Positions 40,612 through 50,290 are shown, counted from the first letter of the stretch. The stretch: DNA of 64,000 nt from Erwinia_E haradaeae_B (GCF_900698985.1 NZ_LR217730.1:434001-498000), one strand, 5' to 3'. Notes: generated from the sequence alone by a model not told the origin. Numbers and translations: made by a program.

Positions 40612-40649
40612 ATAAAAACAAGCCGTGTTCTCCTATTAGAAACACGGCT
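40612..40649 (-). terminator. Intrinsic terminator/attenuator between rpsU and dnaG
   Basis: AGCCGTGTT (40621-40629) pairs perfectly with AACACGGCT (40641-40649) around an 11-base loop, the most GC-rich hairpin in the window. Read on the minus strand, TGTTTTTATTG follows the stem. It lies about 50 bp past rpsU and 75 bp before dnaG. E. coli has terminator T1 at this place, which makes S21 far more abundant than primase and sigma. Confidence 0.88.
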
Positions 40650-40697
40650 CAATTAATAAGTAACTATTTTATCTAGCTAGTACAATCATTTTAGGTA

Positions 40698-40913
40698 TCA
40701 ATAAAGACGAGTGTGACGTGCATTTTCTCGTATTAATTTCTTTGCATGACGTTTAACAGCAGATGCTTTAGCACGTTTTCTTTCAGTGGTCGGTTTTTCA
40801 TAAAATTCACGACGACGAACTTCAGCTAAAACCCCTGCTTTCTCACAGGAACGTTTAAAACGACGAAGTGCTACGTCAAACGGCTCATTTTCACGTACTT
40901 TTATTACTGGCAT
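40698..40913 (-). CDS. rpsU: 30S ribosomal protein S21
   Basis: Small basic ribosomal protein needed for 30S initiation on natural mRNAs. The protein has 71 residues and differs from E. coli S21 at only a few places near the C-terminus (LIRENARHTRLY against LARENARRTRLY). GTGAGGG precedes the ATG at good distance. It is the first gene of the rpsU-dnaG-rpoD operon and is divergent from tsaD, as in E. coli. Confidence 0.99.
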   Translation of the reverse strand: MPVIKVRENEPFDVALRRFKRSCEKAGVLAEVRRREFYEKPTTERKRAKASAVKRHAKKLIRENARHTRLY

Positions 40914-41283
40914 GCAACCCTCACGTTAAAGCATGTAGTGTTTTCTATTGGTTTTTTTTACCAACGAAAATATGTTTTATATTAAAATATTTAAATTTAC
41001 CTTAGTGTTACCTGTATTGTAAAGCAATATAGCATAAAATGAATAATAAATAGATTGGGTTTGAATTCAACAGTTAAGTGAAATTCTATACTATTCATTA
41101 ATTTTTAGCGATAACAGGTTACAGGCTCTGAGATATTTTTTAATATGATTAATCATTAATTAATATTAATAATATTATACAGTAGCATACTTTTAAAGTA
41201 TTAGCAGTGTACTCTAACTAACATTATGTCTATAGGAAAATAATTTTTATTATATTATATATTGTAAGTATAAGGTGGAATTA
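40914..41283. promoter_or_regulatory. Divergent promoter region rpsU / tsaD
   Basis: 370 bp. On the minus strand TTGCTT is followed 17 bases later by TAAGGT (around 41000-41030), a plausible but weak promoter for rpsU. A small stem TTGGT-(7)-ACCAA sits in the rpsU leader at about 40950-40966. No clear tsaD promoter is visible. Confidence 0.35.
41272..41278 (+). promoter_or_regulatory. Ribosome binding site that fixes the tsaD start
   Basis: AAGGTGG ends five bases before the ATG at 41284. The longer frame would begin at a GTG (41275-41277) lying inside this very sequence, so the ATG at 41284 is the start. Confidence 0.8.
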
Positions 41284-42291
41284 ATGCGTGTGCTTGGTAT
41301 TGAAACATCCTGTGATGAAACTGGGGTTGCTATTTATGACTCTCATGCAGGTTTAATAGCAAATCAATTAAATACTCAATCGAAGATTCATGATAAGTAT
41401 GGTGGCGTGGTTCCTGAGCTGGCTGCTCGTCATCATCTTCAACAAATTGTGCCACTCATAAAGGCTGCGCTACAAGAGTCTCAATTAACAGTAAAGGATC
41501 TCGACGCAGTCGCTTATACTGCAGGCCCCGGTTTAGTTGGCGCATTACTAATAGGGGCATGCATTGGGCGATCGCTAGCATTTTCTTTAAATATTCCTTC
41601 TATTGCTATTAATCACATGGAAGGACACCTTCTTTCGCCGATGTTGGAAAAGAATCCCCCAGATTTTCCGTTTATTGCTTTATTAGTATCTGGTGGTCAT
41701 ACGCAGTTGATTAGTGTCACTGCAATGGGTTGCTATACATTACTAGGGGAGTCGCTCGATGACGCAGCAGGTGAGGCATTCGATAAAGTCGCTAAATTAT
41801 TAGGATTAGGTTATCCTGGTGGTCGTGAACTATCTAAAATTTCTAAACATGGTGTACGTGGACGTTTTATGTTTCCAAGACCGATGACTAATCGACCCGG
41901 ACTAGATTTTAGTTTTTCTGGTCTAAAAACCTTTGCAGCTCAGACTATCTATAATAATTCTAATACACAGCAAGTTCGCGCTGATATTGCTTGTGCTTTT
42001 GAAGATGCAGTAGTTGATACATTACTGGTTAAATGTCGCCGCGCTTTGGATCGAAGTGGTTTTAAAAGATTAGTGATTGCTGGAGGGGTCAGCGCTAACT
42101 GTCTATTGCGAAGCAAACTAGCAGATATGATGGAAAGACGTAACGGAGAGGTCTTTTATCCTCGTCCTGAATTTTGTACAGATAATGGAGCTATGATTGC
42201 ATATGCTGGTTCTATTCGTCTTAAAAAAAATAAAAATCATTCACTTGATATTGCTGTGTATCCTCGTTGGCCATTATCTGAATTATCATAA
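41284..42291 (+). CDS. tsaD: tRNA N6-threonylcarbamoyltransferase subunit TsaD
   Basis: Transfers threonylcarbamoyl from TC-AMP to A37 of ANN-decoding tRNAs, together with TsaB, TsaE and TsaC; essential in E. coli. The protein has 335 residues (E. coli 337). Family motifs: MRVLGIETSCDETG at the start, metal-binding NHMEGHLL near 108-115, LLVSGGHTQL (nucleotide binding), DDAAGEAFDK, FSFSGLKT, and the C-terminal FCTDNGAMIAYAG with the metal-binding Asp. It is divergent from rpsU as in all enterics. plsY, its other neighbour, is absent from the gap that follows. Confidence 0.98.
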   Translation: MRVLGIETSCDETGVAIYDSHAGLIANQLNTQSKIHDKYGGVVPELAARHHLQQIVPLIKAALQESQLTVKDLDAVAYTAGPGLVGALLIGACIGRSLAFSLNIPSIAINHMEGHLLSPMLEKNPPDFPFIALLVSGGHTQLISVTAMGCYTLLGESLDDAAGEAFDKVAKLLGLGYPGGRELSKISKHGVRGRFMFPRPMTNRPGLDFSFSGLKTFAAQTIYNNSNTQQVRADIACAFEDAVVDTLLVKCRRALDRSGFKRLVIAGGVSANCLLRSKLADMMERRNGEVFYPRPEFCTDNGAMIAYAGSIRLKKNKNHSLDIAVYPRWPLSELS

Positions 42292-42973
42292 TATATGACG
42301 AAATTTTTTTAGAGGTTCTTTTTATTTTGATAATATTGTACGAGAGTAATCTGTTTGATAAGTTTTTATTAAAGATCGCTTAGTTTTACTATTATATAGT
42401 ATAGTAGTAAGTAAAAAGCTTAGGTTATTTTATGATCTTGTTAATCATTTTTAAGTAATTATAGATTAATTATTATATCATAGAATTAGATATAATCTTA
42501 AAAATCAGGTGTTTTTAAAATTAACTTTTTGAAATTAATCAAGATATTAAGAAACAATAGTTGTCATAAATAGATAAGATTTTATATCTAATACATTAAA
42601 ATAATATATTTTATAAGAATATAGTAAAAATAGGTGATTTAAATATTTAAGCTGTGAATAGTTTGATTTGATCTTTAATTACAAAATGTAAGATCTTTAT
42701 TCGAAGAAAATGATAGTATGTAATATATTATTTTGTATAGAGCGATATATTATTGCTAATAGAAATATATGTTTATTTTTTTGAGAATTTTAGCGATCCT
42801 TATGGTATGCAGCTGCATTCTAATATTATGTAACGTCTTACAGTTATTTGCATTCTTATATATTAAAATGTATTACAGTGACATATAGTAGTGTTTTTAT
42901 ATTTATGCATACCATGTTTGAATATATACTAAGCCTTATATAATTGGCCAGTATGCAATTAAAGAGAAATATT
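42292..42973. other. Spacer where plsY is expected
   Basis: 682 bp between tsaD and folB. In E. coli this interval is filled by plsY on the opposite strand (about 205 codons). On the minus strand I find no PlsY signature such as GSGNPGATN, so the gene appears erased while the distance has been kept. Confidence 0.6.
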
Positions 42974-43381
42974 ATGGATATAATATTTATTGATAAACTC
43001 AGTGTAATCACCACTATTGGTATTTATGATTGGGAAAAAATTGTTCCACAAAAATTGCTACTTGATCTTCAAATAGGGTCAGACGCTAGTAAAGCGGGTA
43101 CTAGTGATAACATAAAAGATTGCCTAAATTATACCAATATAGCAGAGACTATCGTAACTTTTGTGAGTAATGAACAATTTTTGTTAATTGAGCGCGTAGC
43201 AGAAGAAGTAGCAGCCTTATTACTTAATACATTTTCGTCTTTATGGGTTCGTGTTAAAGTTAGTAAACCAAGTGCAATAGAACAGGCAGAACAAGTTGGC
43301 GTTGTTATTGAGCGCGGGGTCATTATAGAGTCAACTTTATGTATGCATTGCGGTTATAAAAAATTTAATGTAGGTACATGA
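42974..43381 (+). CDS. folB: Dihydroneopterin aldolase FolB
   Basis: Folate-pathway enzyme splitting dihydroneopterin into 6-hydroxymethyl-dihydropterin and glycolaldehyde. From ATG 42974 (MDIIFIDKLSVITTIGIYDW, AAAGAGAAA just upstream) it has 135 residues; E. coli FolB has 122. An earlier ATG at 42944 would add ten unsupported residues. Matching motifs: TTIGIYDWE, CLNYTNIAETI, LIERVAEEVA, VKVSKPSAIEQAEQVGVVIERG, including the catalytic Lys of the VSKP stretch. The last about 15 residues, LCMHCGYKKFNVGT with two close cysteines, are not in E. coli FolB; they may be read-on after loss of the original stop. The order tsaD-(plsY)-folB is ancestral. Confidence 0.95.
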   Translation: MDIIFIDKLSVITTIGIYDWEKIVPQKLLLDLQIGSDASKAGTSDNIKDCLNYTNIAETIVTFVSNEQFLLIERVAEEVAALLLNTFSSLWVRVKVSKPSAIEQAEQVGVVIERGVIIESTLCMHCGYKKFNVGT

Positions 43382-43628
43382 TGATAAATGAATAATTGAT
43401 ATTATCTATCTTATAGAATGAAACAGATTACCATATGAGATTATATCTTCGAAGAGATTAGAAATGCGAATTATAGATACTTGGTCGTAAGAATCAGAGA
43501 CTGAATATAGTATTCTTTTCATAAAATCTGATTATGACATATACTTATTTAATAAGCACGCTAGCTTATTAATAGACTTATATTAAATTACAATAAAATT
43601 GACTATAATTTTTAATGAAGTTATTTCT

Positions 43629-45362
43629 TTACATATGCTCTACAGTTTTAATACCTAAAAGAGTTAATCCTTGTTTTAAAGTTTTGGCTGTTAACTGCGC
43701 TAGTTTTAAATAGCTTTGTTTAATTTTTCTATCTTTTTCTTCAAGAATTTGGCAAGTTTCATAAAATTGTGAAAATTTAGAAGATAAATTATATAAGTAA
43801 GCACACATTAGGTGAGGCATTCCATCACAAGCAACTTTTTTTACTGTCTCGTCAAATCGTAATAGATCGAGAGCTAATTCTACTGAATGATTTCTTGAAA
43901 GATATATAGATCCATTTAATCTTTTTTTTAGGTCTATATTTGCTTTACGAAATATTGATAACACTCTAATATAAGCATATTGTATATAGGGAGCGGTATT
44001 ACCTTTTAAAGAGAGCATATTATCCCAATCAAAAATATAATTTGTAGTACGATTTTTTGCTAAATCGGCATATTTCATTGAGCCAATACCAATAATTTCC
44101 GCTATATTTTTTAATTCTTTTTTTGGTATATCTGGGTTTTTATCTAATACTAACTTAGTAGCGCGATTTATGGCTTCATCTAATAAATAAGATAATTTTA
44201 TAGTATTACCGGTTCTAGTTTTAAAAGGTTTTCCGTTTTTACTTAACATCATCCCAAACATATGGTGTTCTACTTGAACATTTTCTGGAATATAACCAGC
44301 TTGTCGCGCAATCTGCCATGCTTGAGTCAAATGTTGCTTTTGACGTGAATCAATATAATAAAGGACGCGATCTGCGTGTAGAGTTTGGCAACGATATTTA
44401 ATGCAAGCAATATCAGTTGTAGTATATAAATAAGCGCCATCTTTTTTTTGAATAATTACCCCTGTAAGTTCACTAGACTTGTTGTGTTCTTTATTCAGAA
44501 AGACTACTACTGCATCTTGGCTTTTTACTGCAAGTTTTTTAGACCTGAGATCAGATACAATATCTGGCATCATATTTTGATATAAACTTTCTCCCATTAT
44601 ATTTTTAGATGTTAGTGTTACATTCATCCTCTCATAGAGGGCCTGATTTTGTGTCATGGTTATATGTACTAATTGTTGCCATAGTTTTCGGCAATGATTA
44701 TCGCCATTTTGTAGTTTTACAACATACTCGCGAGCACGTTCAGCAAATTTTATATCCTCATCATATGCATCTTTGGCTTTACGGTACAGATTTTCTAAAT
44801 CATTTAAAGTAATTTTTTCATAATTTTTAATTTTTTTTTCTTCTAGGAAGGCAATTAACATACCAAAATGAGTACCCCAATCTCCAATATGATTGGCACG
44901 TATCACATGATGCCCAAGAAACTCCAGTGTACGCACCATGGCATCACCAATGATAGTGGAACGCAAGTGACCAACATGCATTTCTTTAGCTACATTTGGT
45001 GAGGAATAATCTACAACAATAGTCTGTTGTGTAATGGGTGTAATACCCAGTTTATCTTTTTCTAATGCATTATCAATTTGTAAAGCTAACCATTTTGGTT
45101 CAAGAAAAATATTTATAAACCCTGGATTCATGATTTCAACTTTTTGAGCGATCCCATGAAGATCTAACTTTTCCAACACTTGTTTTGCTAGTTTTATTGG
45201 TGATACGTGTAACTTTTTAGCTAATGCCATTATGCTATTTACTTGATAATGACCAAACTGTGCTTGTTCTGATTGATAAATCTGAGGTTTAGAATTATCC
45301 GATAAACCTGATAAAATCATAGCCTGACTAACTTTTTGTGAAAGAAAGTTCTGAATGTTCAC
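43629..45362 (-). CDS. argS: Arginyl-tRNA synthetase
   Basis: Class I synthetase charging tRNA-Arg. At 577 residues it is exactly the E. coli length and aligns throughout, from MNIQNFLSQKVSQAM to LGIKTVEHM. The HIGH motif is HVGH in KEMHVGHLRSTIIGD near 122-133; the KMSKS-region equivalent is SKNGKPFKTR near 380; the C-terminal anticodon-binding DALR domain is complete. The start is GTG, preceded by AAGGT six bases upstream. Stand-alone gene; no terminator seen. Convergent with folB across 247 bp. Confidence 0.98.
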   Translation of the reverse strand: MNIQNFLSQKVSQAMILSGLSDNSKPQIYQSEQAQFGHYQVNSIMALAKKLHVSPIKLAKQVLEKLDLHGIAQKVEIMNPGFINIFLEPKWLALQIDNALEKDKLGITPITQQTIVVDYSSPNVAKEMHVGHLRSTIIGDAMVRTLEFLGHHVIRANHIGDWGTHFGMLIAFLEEKKIKNYEKITLNDLENLYRKAKDAYDEDIKFAERAREYVVKLQNGDNHCRKLWQQLVHITMTQNQALYERMNVTLTSKNIMGESLYQNMMPDIVSDLRSKKLAVKSQDAVVVFLNKEHNKSSELTGVIIQKKDGAYLYTTTDIACIKYRCQTLHADRVLYYIDSRQKQHLTQAWQIARQAGYIPENVQVEHHMFGMMLSKNGKPFKTRTGNTIKLSYLLDEAINRATKLVLDKNPDIPKKELKNIAEIIGIGSMKYADLAKNRTTNYIFDWDNMLSLKGNTAPYIQYAYIRVLSIFRKANIDLKKRLNGSIYLSRNHSVELALDLLRFDETVKKVACDGMPHLMCAYLYNLSSKFSQFYETCQILEEKDRKIKQSYLKLAQLTAKTLKQGLTLLGIKTVEHM

Positions 45363-45999
45363 TATTTTACCTTAAGATATTGATCGGTTATAGTAGTTTT
45401 AATGTTTTATTATAAATAGAGGCTGTAAAAAAATATCACTGTATGCCCCCTGTTGTCGGTCGTGTTTATAAAATATATATTTTTAAAAAAAAGTCATTAT
45501 ATCAAAAGATCTATAAGGAAAATTATACAAGAGTTTCTATATAAATAATAAAAATCCCTTGTATAGTCGTCATTATATGAGTCTGTATATGTAACATACC
45601 TATAGTTAGGGCTCTTTTTTAAAACGCGTCATAATATGTTGCATATCTTGTTTTTAGTGTGTCTCAGAGTTAAGAATCATTATTTAGACATTTCAAGTTT
45701 AGCTGATGTGAATTACTAGAAAAATAAGTCTTGACAGTTATTTTCTATGCATGTTTTTATATCGATTATAAATAATATCTTTATAGGTTGTACCTCATTA
45801 AGATAAAAAATAATATGATTTATCATTATTATTTTTTTTAATATATATAATATAATATATGTATATTAGTCACTAATGTAAAATAAAAATAGTTTAGGGA
45901 AGCTAGTGGTTATATTTTTCTAATAAATTAAAGAATCTTTATACATTATAAAGAGATGTTCGACTTCAAAATCTTTACACTTTGATCACTTAATTAGTT
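45363..45999. other. AT-rich spacer between trxB and argS
   Basis: About 0.64 kb. It holds a probable weak trxB terminator (45936-45954) and a -35-like TTGACA at about 45732 on the plus strand that serves no visible gene. The argS promoter must lie at its left part. Confidence 0.45.
45936..45954 (-). terminator. Possible terminator after trxB
   Basis: TCTTTATA-CAT-TATAAAGA forms an 8-bp perfect stem with a 3-base loop about 45 bp past the trxB stop. On the minus strand TTCTTTAATTTATT follows. The stem is AT-rich and the T run is interrupted, so strength is doubtful. Confidence 0.4.
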
Positions 46000-46953
46000 C
46001 TATGTTATCGCGTCTAAATAACGTTCGGCGTCACGTGCTGCCATACATCCACTGCTTGCTGCGGTAATAGCTTGTCTATAAATATGATCGACTACATCAC
46101 CAGCAGCAAATACACCAGGTACACTACTTTGTGTAGCATTACCACACATACCTGATTGCACTTGAATATAACCGTTGCGTAAGGAAAGTTGATTATGAAA
46201 TATCTTGGTATTTGGGGTATGACCGATAGCAATAAATACACCGGAGATTATTAAATTTTTTGTTAAAGCATTTTCCGTTGAGCGTAATCGTAATGAATTT
46301 ACGCCGTGTTGATCACCTGATACTAAGTCTAATGTATAATTAGTATGCAGAATAATATTTTTTTGATTGATCTTTTTATGGAGGCGGTCCACAAGAATTT
46401 TTTCTGCACGAAAAGTGTTTCGACGATGAATAAGATGCACTTCAGAGGCAATATTGGTCAAATATAATGCTTCTTCTATCGCGGTATTGCCGCCACCAAT
46501 GACTGCAACCTTTTTATTACGATAAAAAAAACCATCACAAACGGCGCAAGCGGATACACCACGTCCTTTAAATGCTTCTTCTGAAGGTATCCCGAGATAA
46601 CGAGCTGAAGCACCAGTCGCAATAATTAGTGCATTAGTACTATACTGATTTTTTTCACCATGTAACAAAAAAGGTTTTTCTTGGAGGTTGACGCTTATAA
46701 TTTGGTCATTAATTATCTGAGTATTAAATTTAAGTGCATGCTCATTCATTCTATCCATTAAGGCTGGCCCCGTTAAATCATAGGGATTACCTGGCCAGTT
46801 TTCGACATCGGTTGTAGTGGTTAATTGACCACCTTTTTCTACACCTGTAATTAATACTGGATGTAAGTTAGCACGTGCAGCATATATAGCCGCAGTATAG
46901 CCAGCTGGACCTGAGCCTAAAATTAACAATTGACTATGCGTGAGATCACTCAT
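46000..46953 (-). CDS. trxB: Thioredoxin reductase
   Basis: FAD enzyme that reduces thioredoxin with NADPH. The protein has 317 residues (E. coli 321). FAD-binding GSGPAGYTAAIYAA lies at about 13-26, the redox-active CAVC (CATC in E. coli) near 136-139, the NADPH-binding GGGNTAIEEA near 154-163, and the C-terminal FAD motif GVFAAGDVVD near 280. AAGGAT stands eight bases before the ATG. It follows lpd by 207 bp on the same strand, not its E. coli location, so read-through from the pdh operon is possible. Confidence 0.97.
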   Translation of the reverse strand: MSDLTHSQLLILGSGPAGYTAAIYAARANLHPVLITGVEKGGQLTTTTDVENWPGNPYDLTGPALMDRMNEHALKFNTQIINDQIISVNLQEKPFLLHGEKNQYSTNALIIATGASARYLGIPSEEAFKGRGVSACAVCDGFFYRNKKVAVIGGGNTAIEEALYLTNIASEVHLIHRRNTFRAEKILVDRLHKKINQKNIILHTNYTLDLVSGDQHGVNSLRLRSTENALTKNLIISGVFIAIGHTPNTKIFHNQLSLRNGYIQVQSGMCGNATQSSVPGVFAAGDVVDHIYRQAITAASSGCMAARDAERYLDAIT

Positions 46954-47160
46954 ATTACTTATCCTTGTTATGTCATCAATGCAAGACTGGGGTTTATGAA
47001 CACCCCTTTTAAGTATAAATATTCTGGAAACTTGATATATTATTCAGTTGAAGATAGCATAAAAAATATGGAATTTTTTTTAAGAAAATTATGCTATATA
47101 AAGATTTTACTGGTATTATAAATTCATAATGATAATAGTTTGCTACTTTAGTGTAATAAA

Positions 47161-48591
47161 TTAATATTTTGTACTGCATTTCAGATTTAGGATATCAGTG
47201 ATGCTACCCTCAAATACTTGTGCTGCTAAACCAATTGACTCATGCAGAGTGGGATGCGCATGAATAGTTAATGCGATATCTGCTACGTCGCATCCCATTT
47301 CGATAGCCAACCCAATTTCACCTAAGAGTTCACCGCCATTACTTCCAATAATTGCACCACCAATAACACGATGTGTTTTTTTATCAAATATTAGTTTAGT
47401 GATACCATTTGTACAGTTAGATGCAAGAGCACGACCTGAGGCAGACCAGGGAAAAGTTGAGACTTCATAACATATGTTTTTTTCTTTGGCATCTTTTTCA
47501 GTGACACCAACCCAAGCTATTTCTGGATCAGTATAGGCAATACATGGAATAACTTTTGGATCAAAATAATATTTTTTTCCAAAAATTACTTCGGCTGCAA
47601 TATGACCTTCATGCATTCCTTTATGTGCTAGCATTGGTTGTCCAACGACATCGCCAACAGAAAAAATATGTGAAACATTGGTGCGCATTTGATTATTGAC
47701 AGGAATAAAACCGGCTTTGTCTACTTGAACTCCAGCTTTTTCTGCTCTACAGTTACCACCATTCGGTGAGCGACCAATTGCTATTAAAACTGCATCATAA
47801 CGCTGTACGTCTACAGGTGCTTGTTTGCCTGTCATTGTCACATATATACCATCTTTTTCTGCTGTGACAGATGTTACTTTGCTTTCTAATATAATCTTAA
47901 ATCGTTTAGAAATATATCGAGTAAAGAGCTGTATGATATCTGTATCTACAGAAGGAATTAATTGTGTAGACATCTCAATAATTTCAATTTGTGAGCCGAG
48001 AGAATAATAGATTGAAGCAATTTCAAGACCTATAATTCCGCCACCTATTATAAGAAGTTTCTCTGGTACTACATTTAATTTAAGTGCAGAAGTAGAGTCC
48101 CAAATCCTTTCATCATGATATGGAACCCCTGATATTTTAATAGGCGATGAACCTGTCGCGATGATTGCATGATTAAAAGTAATAGTGGTATATGAACCAT
48201 CTTGTGCAATAACTTCTAGTGTATTAGCGCTACTAAAGTTACCAGTACCCTGTATTATAGGTACTTTGCGATTGATTGCAATACTAGATAAGCCTCTACT
48301 TAATTTGTAGATAACTTTCTGCTTCCAGTTACGTATTGCCTCAAGATTTATTTGTGGATCACTAAGAACTATATTATTATTTTTTAGTTCTTTCATTTCC
48401 TCGAGTATTTTTGCAACATGCAGTAAAGCTTTAGAAGGAATGCAACCTACATTTAGACAAACTCCACCTAAATTTTGTTGATGTTCTACTATAGTTGTTT
48501 GCAACCCTAAATCTGCTGCGCGAAATGCTGCAGAATAACCTGCAGGACCGCCTCCGATAACAACAACTTGAGTTTGAATGTGATCAGTCAT
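47161..48591 (-). CDS. lpd: Dihydrolipoamide dehydrogenase (E3)
   Basis: FAD enzyme that reoxidises dihydrolipoyl groups of AceF with NAD+; in E. coli also serves 2-oxoglutarate dehydrogenase and glycine cleavage. The protein has 476 residues (E. coli 474). Motifs: FAD-binding GGGPAGYSAAFRAA, redox disulfide CLNVGC near 45-50 followed by IPSKALL, NAD-binding GGGIIGLEIAS near 184, and the catalytic HAHPTLHE near 445. Third gene of the aceE-aceF-lpd operon, 163 bp behind aceF, with a perfect Shine-Dalgarno sequence of its own. Confidence 0.98.
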   Translation of the reverse strand: MTDHIQTQVVVIGGGPAGYSAAFRAADLGLQTTIVEHQQNLGGVCLNVGCIPSKALLHVAKILEEMKELKNNNIVLSDPQINLEAIRNWKQKVIYKLSRGLSSIAINRKVPIIQGTGNFSSANTLEVIAQDGSYTTITFNHAIIATGSSPIKISGVPYHDERIWDSTSALKLNVVPEKLLIIGGGIIGLEIASIYYSLGSQIEIIEMSTQLIPSVDTDIIQLFTRYISKRFKIILESKVTSVTAEKDGIYVTMTGKQAPVDVQRYDAVLIAIGRSPNGGNCRAEKAGVQVDKAGFIPVNNQMRTNVSHIFSVGDVVGQPMLAHKGMHEGHIAAEVIFGKKYYFDPKVIPCIAYTDPEIAWVGVTEKDAKEKNICYEVSTFPWSASGRALASNCTNGITKLIFDKKTHRVIGGAIIGSNGGELLGEIGLAIEMGCDVADIALTIHAHPTLHESIGLAAQVFEGSITDILNLKCSTKY

Positions 48592-48595
48592 TATA

Positions 48596-48602
48596 ACCTC
48601 CT
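48596..48602 (-). promoter_or_regulatory. Consensus Shine-Dalgarno of lpd
   Basis: AGGAGGT four bases before the lpd ATG, the only full-consensus ribosome binding site I noticed in the window. It may keep E3 in good supply relative to the other pdh subunits. Confidence 0.85.
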
Positions 48603-48754
48603 AATATTCATGGATAATTTAATTATGATGTTATTATAAGTAATTATGTTTTGTGTTTTATTCTTCTTAAGAATTCTAAATTGTTATCTAGTGATTATAA
48701 AATATAGTGCACAAGTAATGTATTTTAATAATCAATACATATCTAACTATAGAT

Positions 48755-50290
48755 TTACATTATTAGATGGCGAATATCAGATATTGTCCTATTGAGTATA
48801 CTAATAAATCGTGCACCATCGGCCCCATCAATCACACGGTGATCAAAGGACAAAGAAATTGGCATCATTACACGTGGTATAAATTCACTTCCATTCCAGA
48901 CAGGTTCTGTTGCGAATTTAGAGATGCCAAGGATAGCTACTTCTGGTGCATTAATAATGGGGGTAAAATGAGTTGTTCCTAAACGTCCAATACTAGAAAT
49001 AGTAAAACAACCCCCTTGCATTTCTCTTGCAGTTAACTGATTATTACGTGCTTTTGTGGAAATATTAAGCAACTCATGAGATAATTCGATAATACCTTTT
49101 TTATCTACATCTTTAAGGACTGGAACTACTAAGCCATCTATGGTATCGATAGCTATGCTTATATTGGTATATTCTTTTAGGATCAGTTTCTGTTCATCTA
49201 AAGATAGTGAGCTATTAAAGCGTGGCATTGTTTTTAGCGCCATCGCAACAGCTTTTATGATAAATACTAGAGGGGTGAGTTTTATATCTAGATTTTCTTT
49301 AAGTGCTATACTGTTTTGTTTTTTCCGAAATTTTTCTAAATTAGTGATATCTACTTTGTCAAAATGGGTAACATGTGGAATCATTAGCCAATTTCTTTTT
49401 AGGTTTGCGCCGGATTTTTTTTGAATACGACTAATGCATACTTCGTTAGTTTTACCAAACGTTGTATAATCAATTATAGGCCATGGCGCTATATCTGGCG
49501 CTATATTATTAGCTGTAATGATTTTATTAGCATTTAAAATATTATTTGTTGTATGTTGTATATGTTGCATTAAGTCTTCTTGTAAAATTCGTGATTTATA
49601 TCCAGTGCCTGTTATATTATCAAGATTAACATTAAATAGTCTTGCTAGACGTCGAATAAAAGGCGTGGCATGAATATATGCTTGATTTTCGATAAAGGTG
49701 GATTGATGTATAGGGTGAGTTAATATGTTTTCTGATGAACAATTCTCTTCTATACTTTTAATATGAACCATCATCATAAGCACACCAATGGAAATTATCT
49801 CCCCATTTTTGATTTTTATCTCGTGTATTTTTCCTGAAATAGGGGATTGGATTTCTATTAAATCTTTTTGCTTGTTCTCTACAAGTAGGATTGATTCTTT
49901 TATACTAACGTTATGACCGACAGTAACTAAGATTTTAATAACTTTAACTGCATCATTATGTAGTTCTGGTAAATGAAGACCCGTATAGGAACTTATCGTT
50001 GGTAAGAGCTTCGCTTTTGTGCAATCATTTGTTAACAATCCCTTAGCGCCAGCTTCTTCTGCGACCTCAAAGATCATTATGATCTTTCCAGTATGTATTT
50101 TATCTCCTAGGCTGACTTGGATCTCTTTTACTATACCAGATTGTGGAGAGGGTATTTCCATGGAAGCTTTTTCGCCTTCAATAACTAATAGCGGTTGCTC
50201 ATATTCAATTATATCACCAATCTTTACTAAGATATCCGTAACTTCAACTAAATCAGCCCCAATATCAGGAACAGAAATTGCAACAGTCAT
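48755..50290 (-). CDS. aceF: Pyruvate dehydrogenase E2 (dihydrolipoamide acetyltransferase) with two lipoyl domains
   Basis: Core of the pyruvate dehydrogenase complex: carries acetyl groups on lipoyl-lysine and transfers them to CoA. The protein has 511 residues against 630 in E. coli, because one of three lipoyl domains is missing. Lipoyl domain 1 (2-78) is canonical, with Lys41 in EGEKASMEIPSP. Domain 2 (about 105-178) is degenerate: the DKA context is QKD (Lys142), and the VPDIG start reads LPELH. The peripheral-subunit-binding domain lies at 207-243 (HATPFIRRLAR...GTGYKSRIL). The acetyltransferase domain (about 270-511) keeps His484 and Asp488 in DHRVIDGADGARF. AAGAGGT precedes the ATG, 18 bp behind aceE. 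Confidence 0.97.
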   Translation of the reverse strand: MTVAISVPDIGADLVEVTDILVKIGDIIEYEQPLLVIEGEKASMEIPSPQSGIVKEIQVSLGDKIHTGKIIMIFEVAEEAGAKGLLTNDCTKAKLLPTISSYTGLHLPELHNDAVKVIKILVTVGHNVSIKESILLVENKQKDLIEIQSPISGKIHEIKIKNGEIISIGVLMMMVHIKSIEENCSSENILTHPIHQSTFIENQAYIHATPFIRRLARLFNVNLDNITGTGYKSRILQEDLMQHIQHTTNNILNANKIITANNIAPDIAPWPIIDYTTFGKTNEVCISRIQKKSGANLKRNWLMIPHVTHFDKVDITNLEKFRKKQNSIALKENLDIKLTPLVFIIKAVAMALKTMPRFNSSLSLDEQKLILKEYTNISIAIDTIDGLVVPVLKDVDKKGIIELSHELLNISTKARNNQLTAREMQGGCFTISSIGRLGTTHFTPIINAPEVAILGISKFATEPVWNGSEFIPRVMMPISLSFDHRVIDGADGARFISILNRTISDIRHLIM

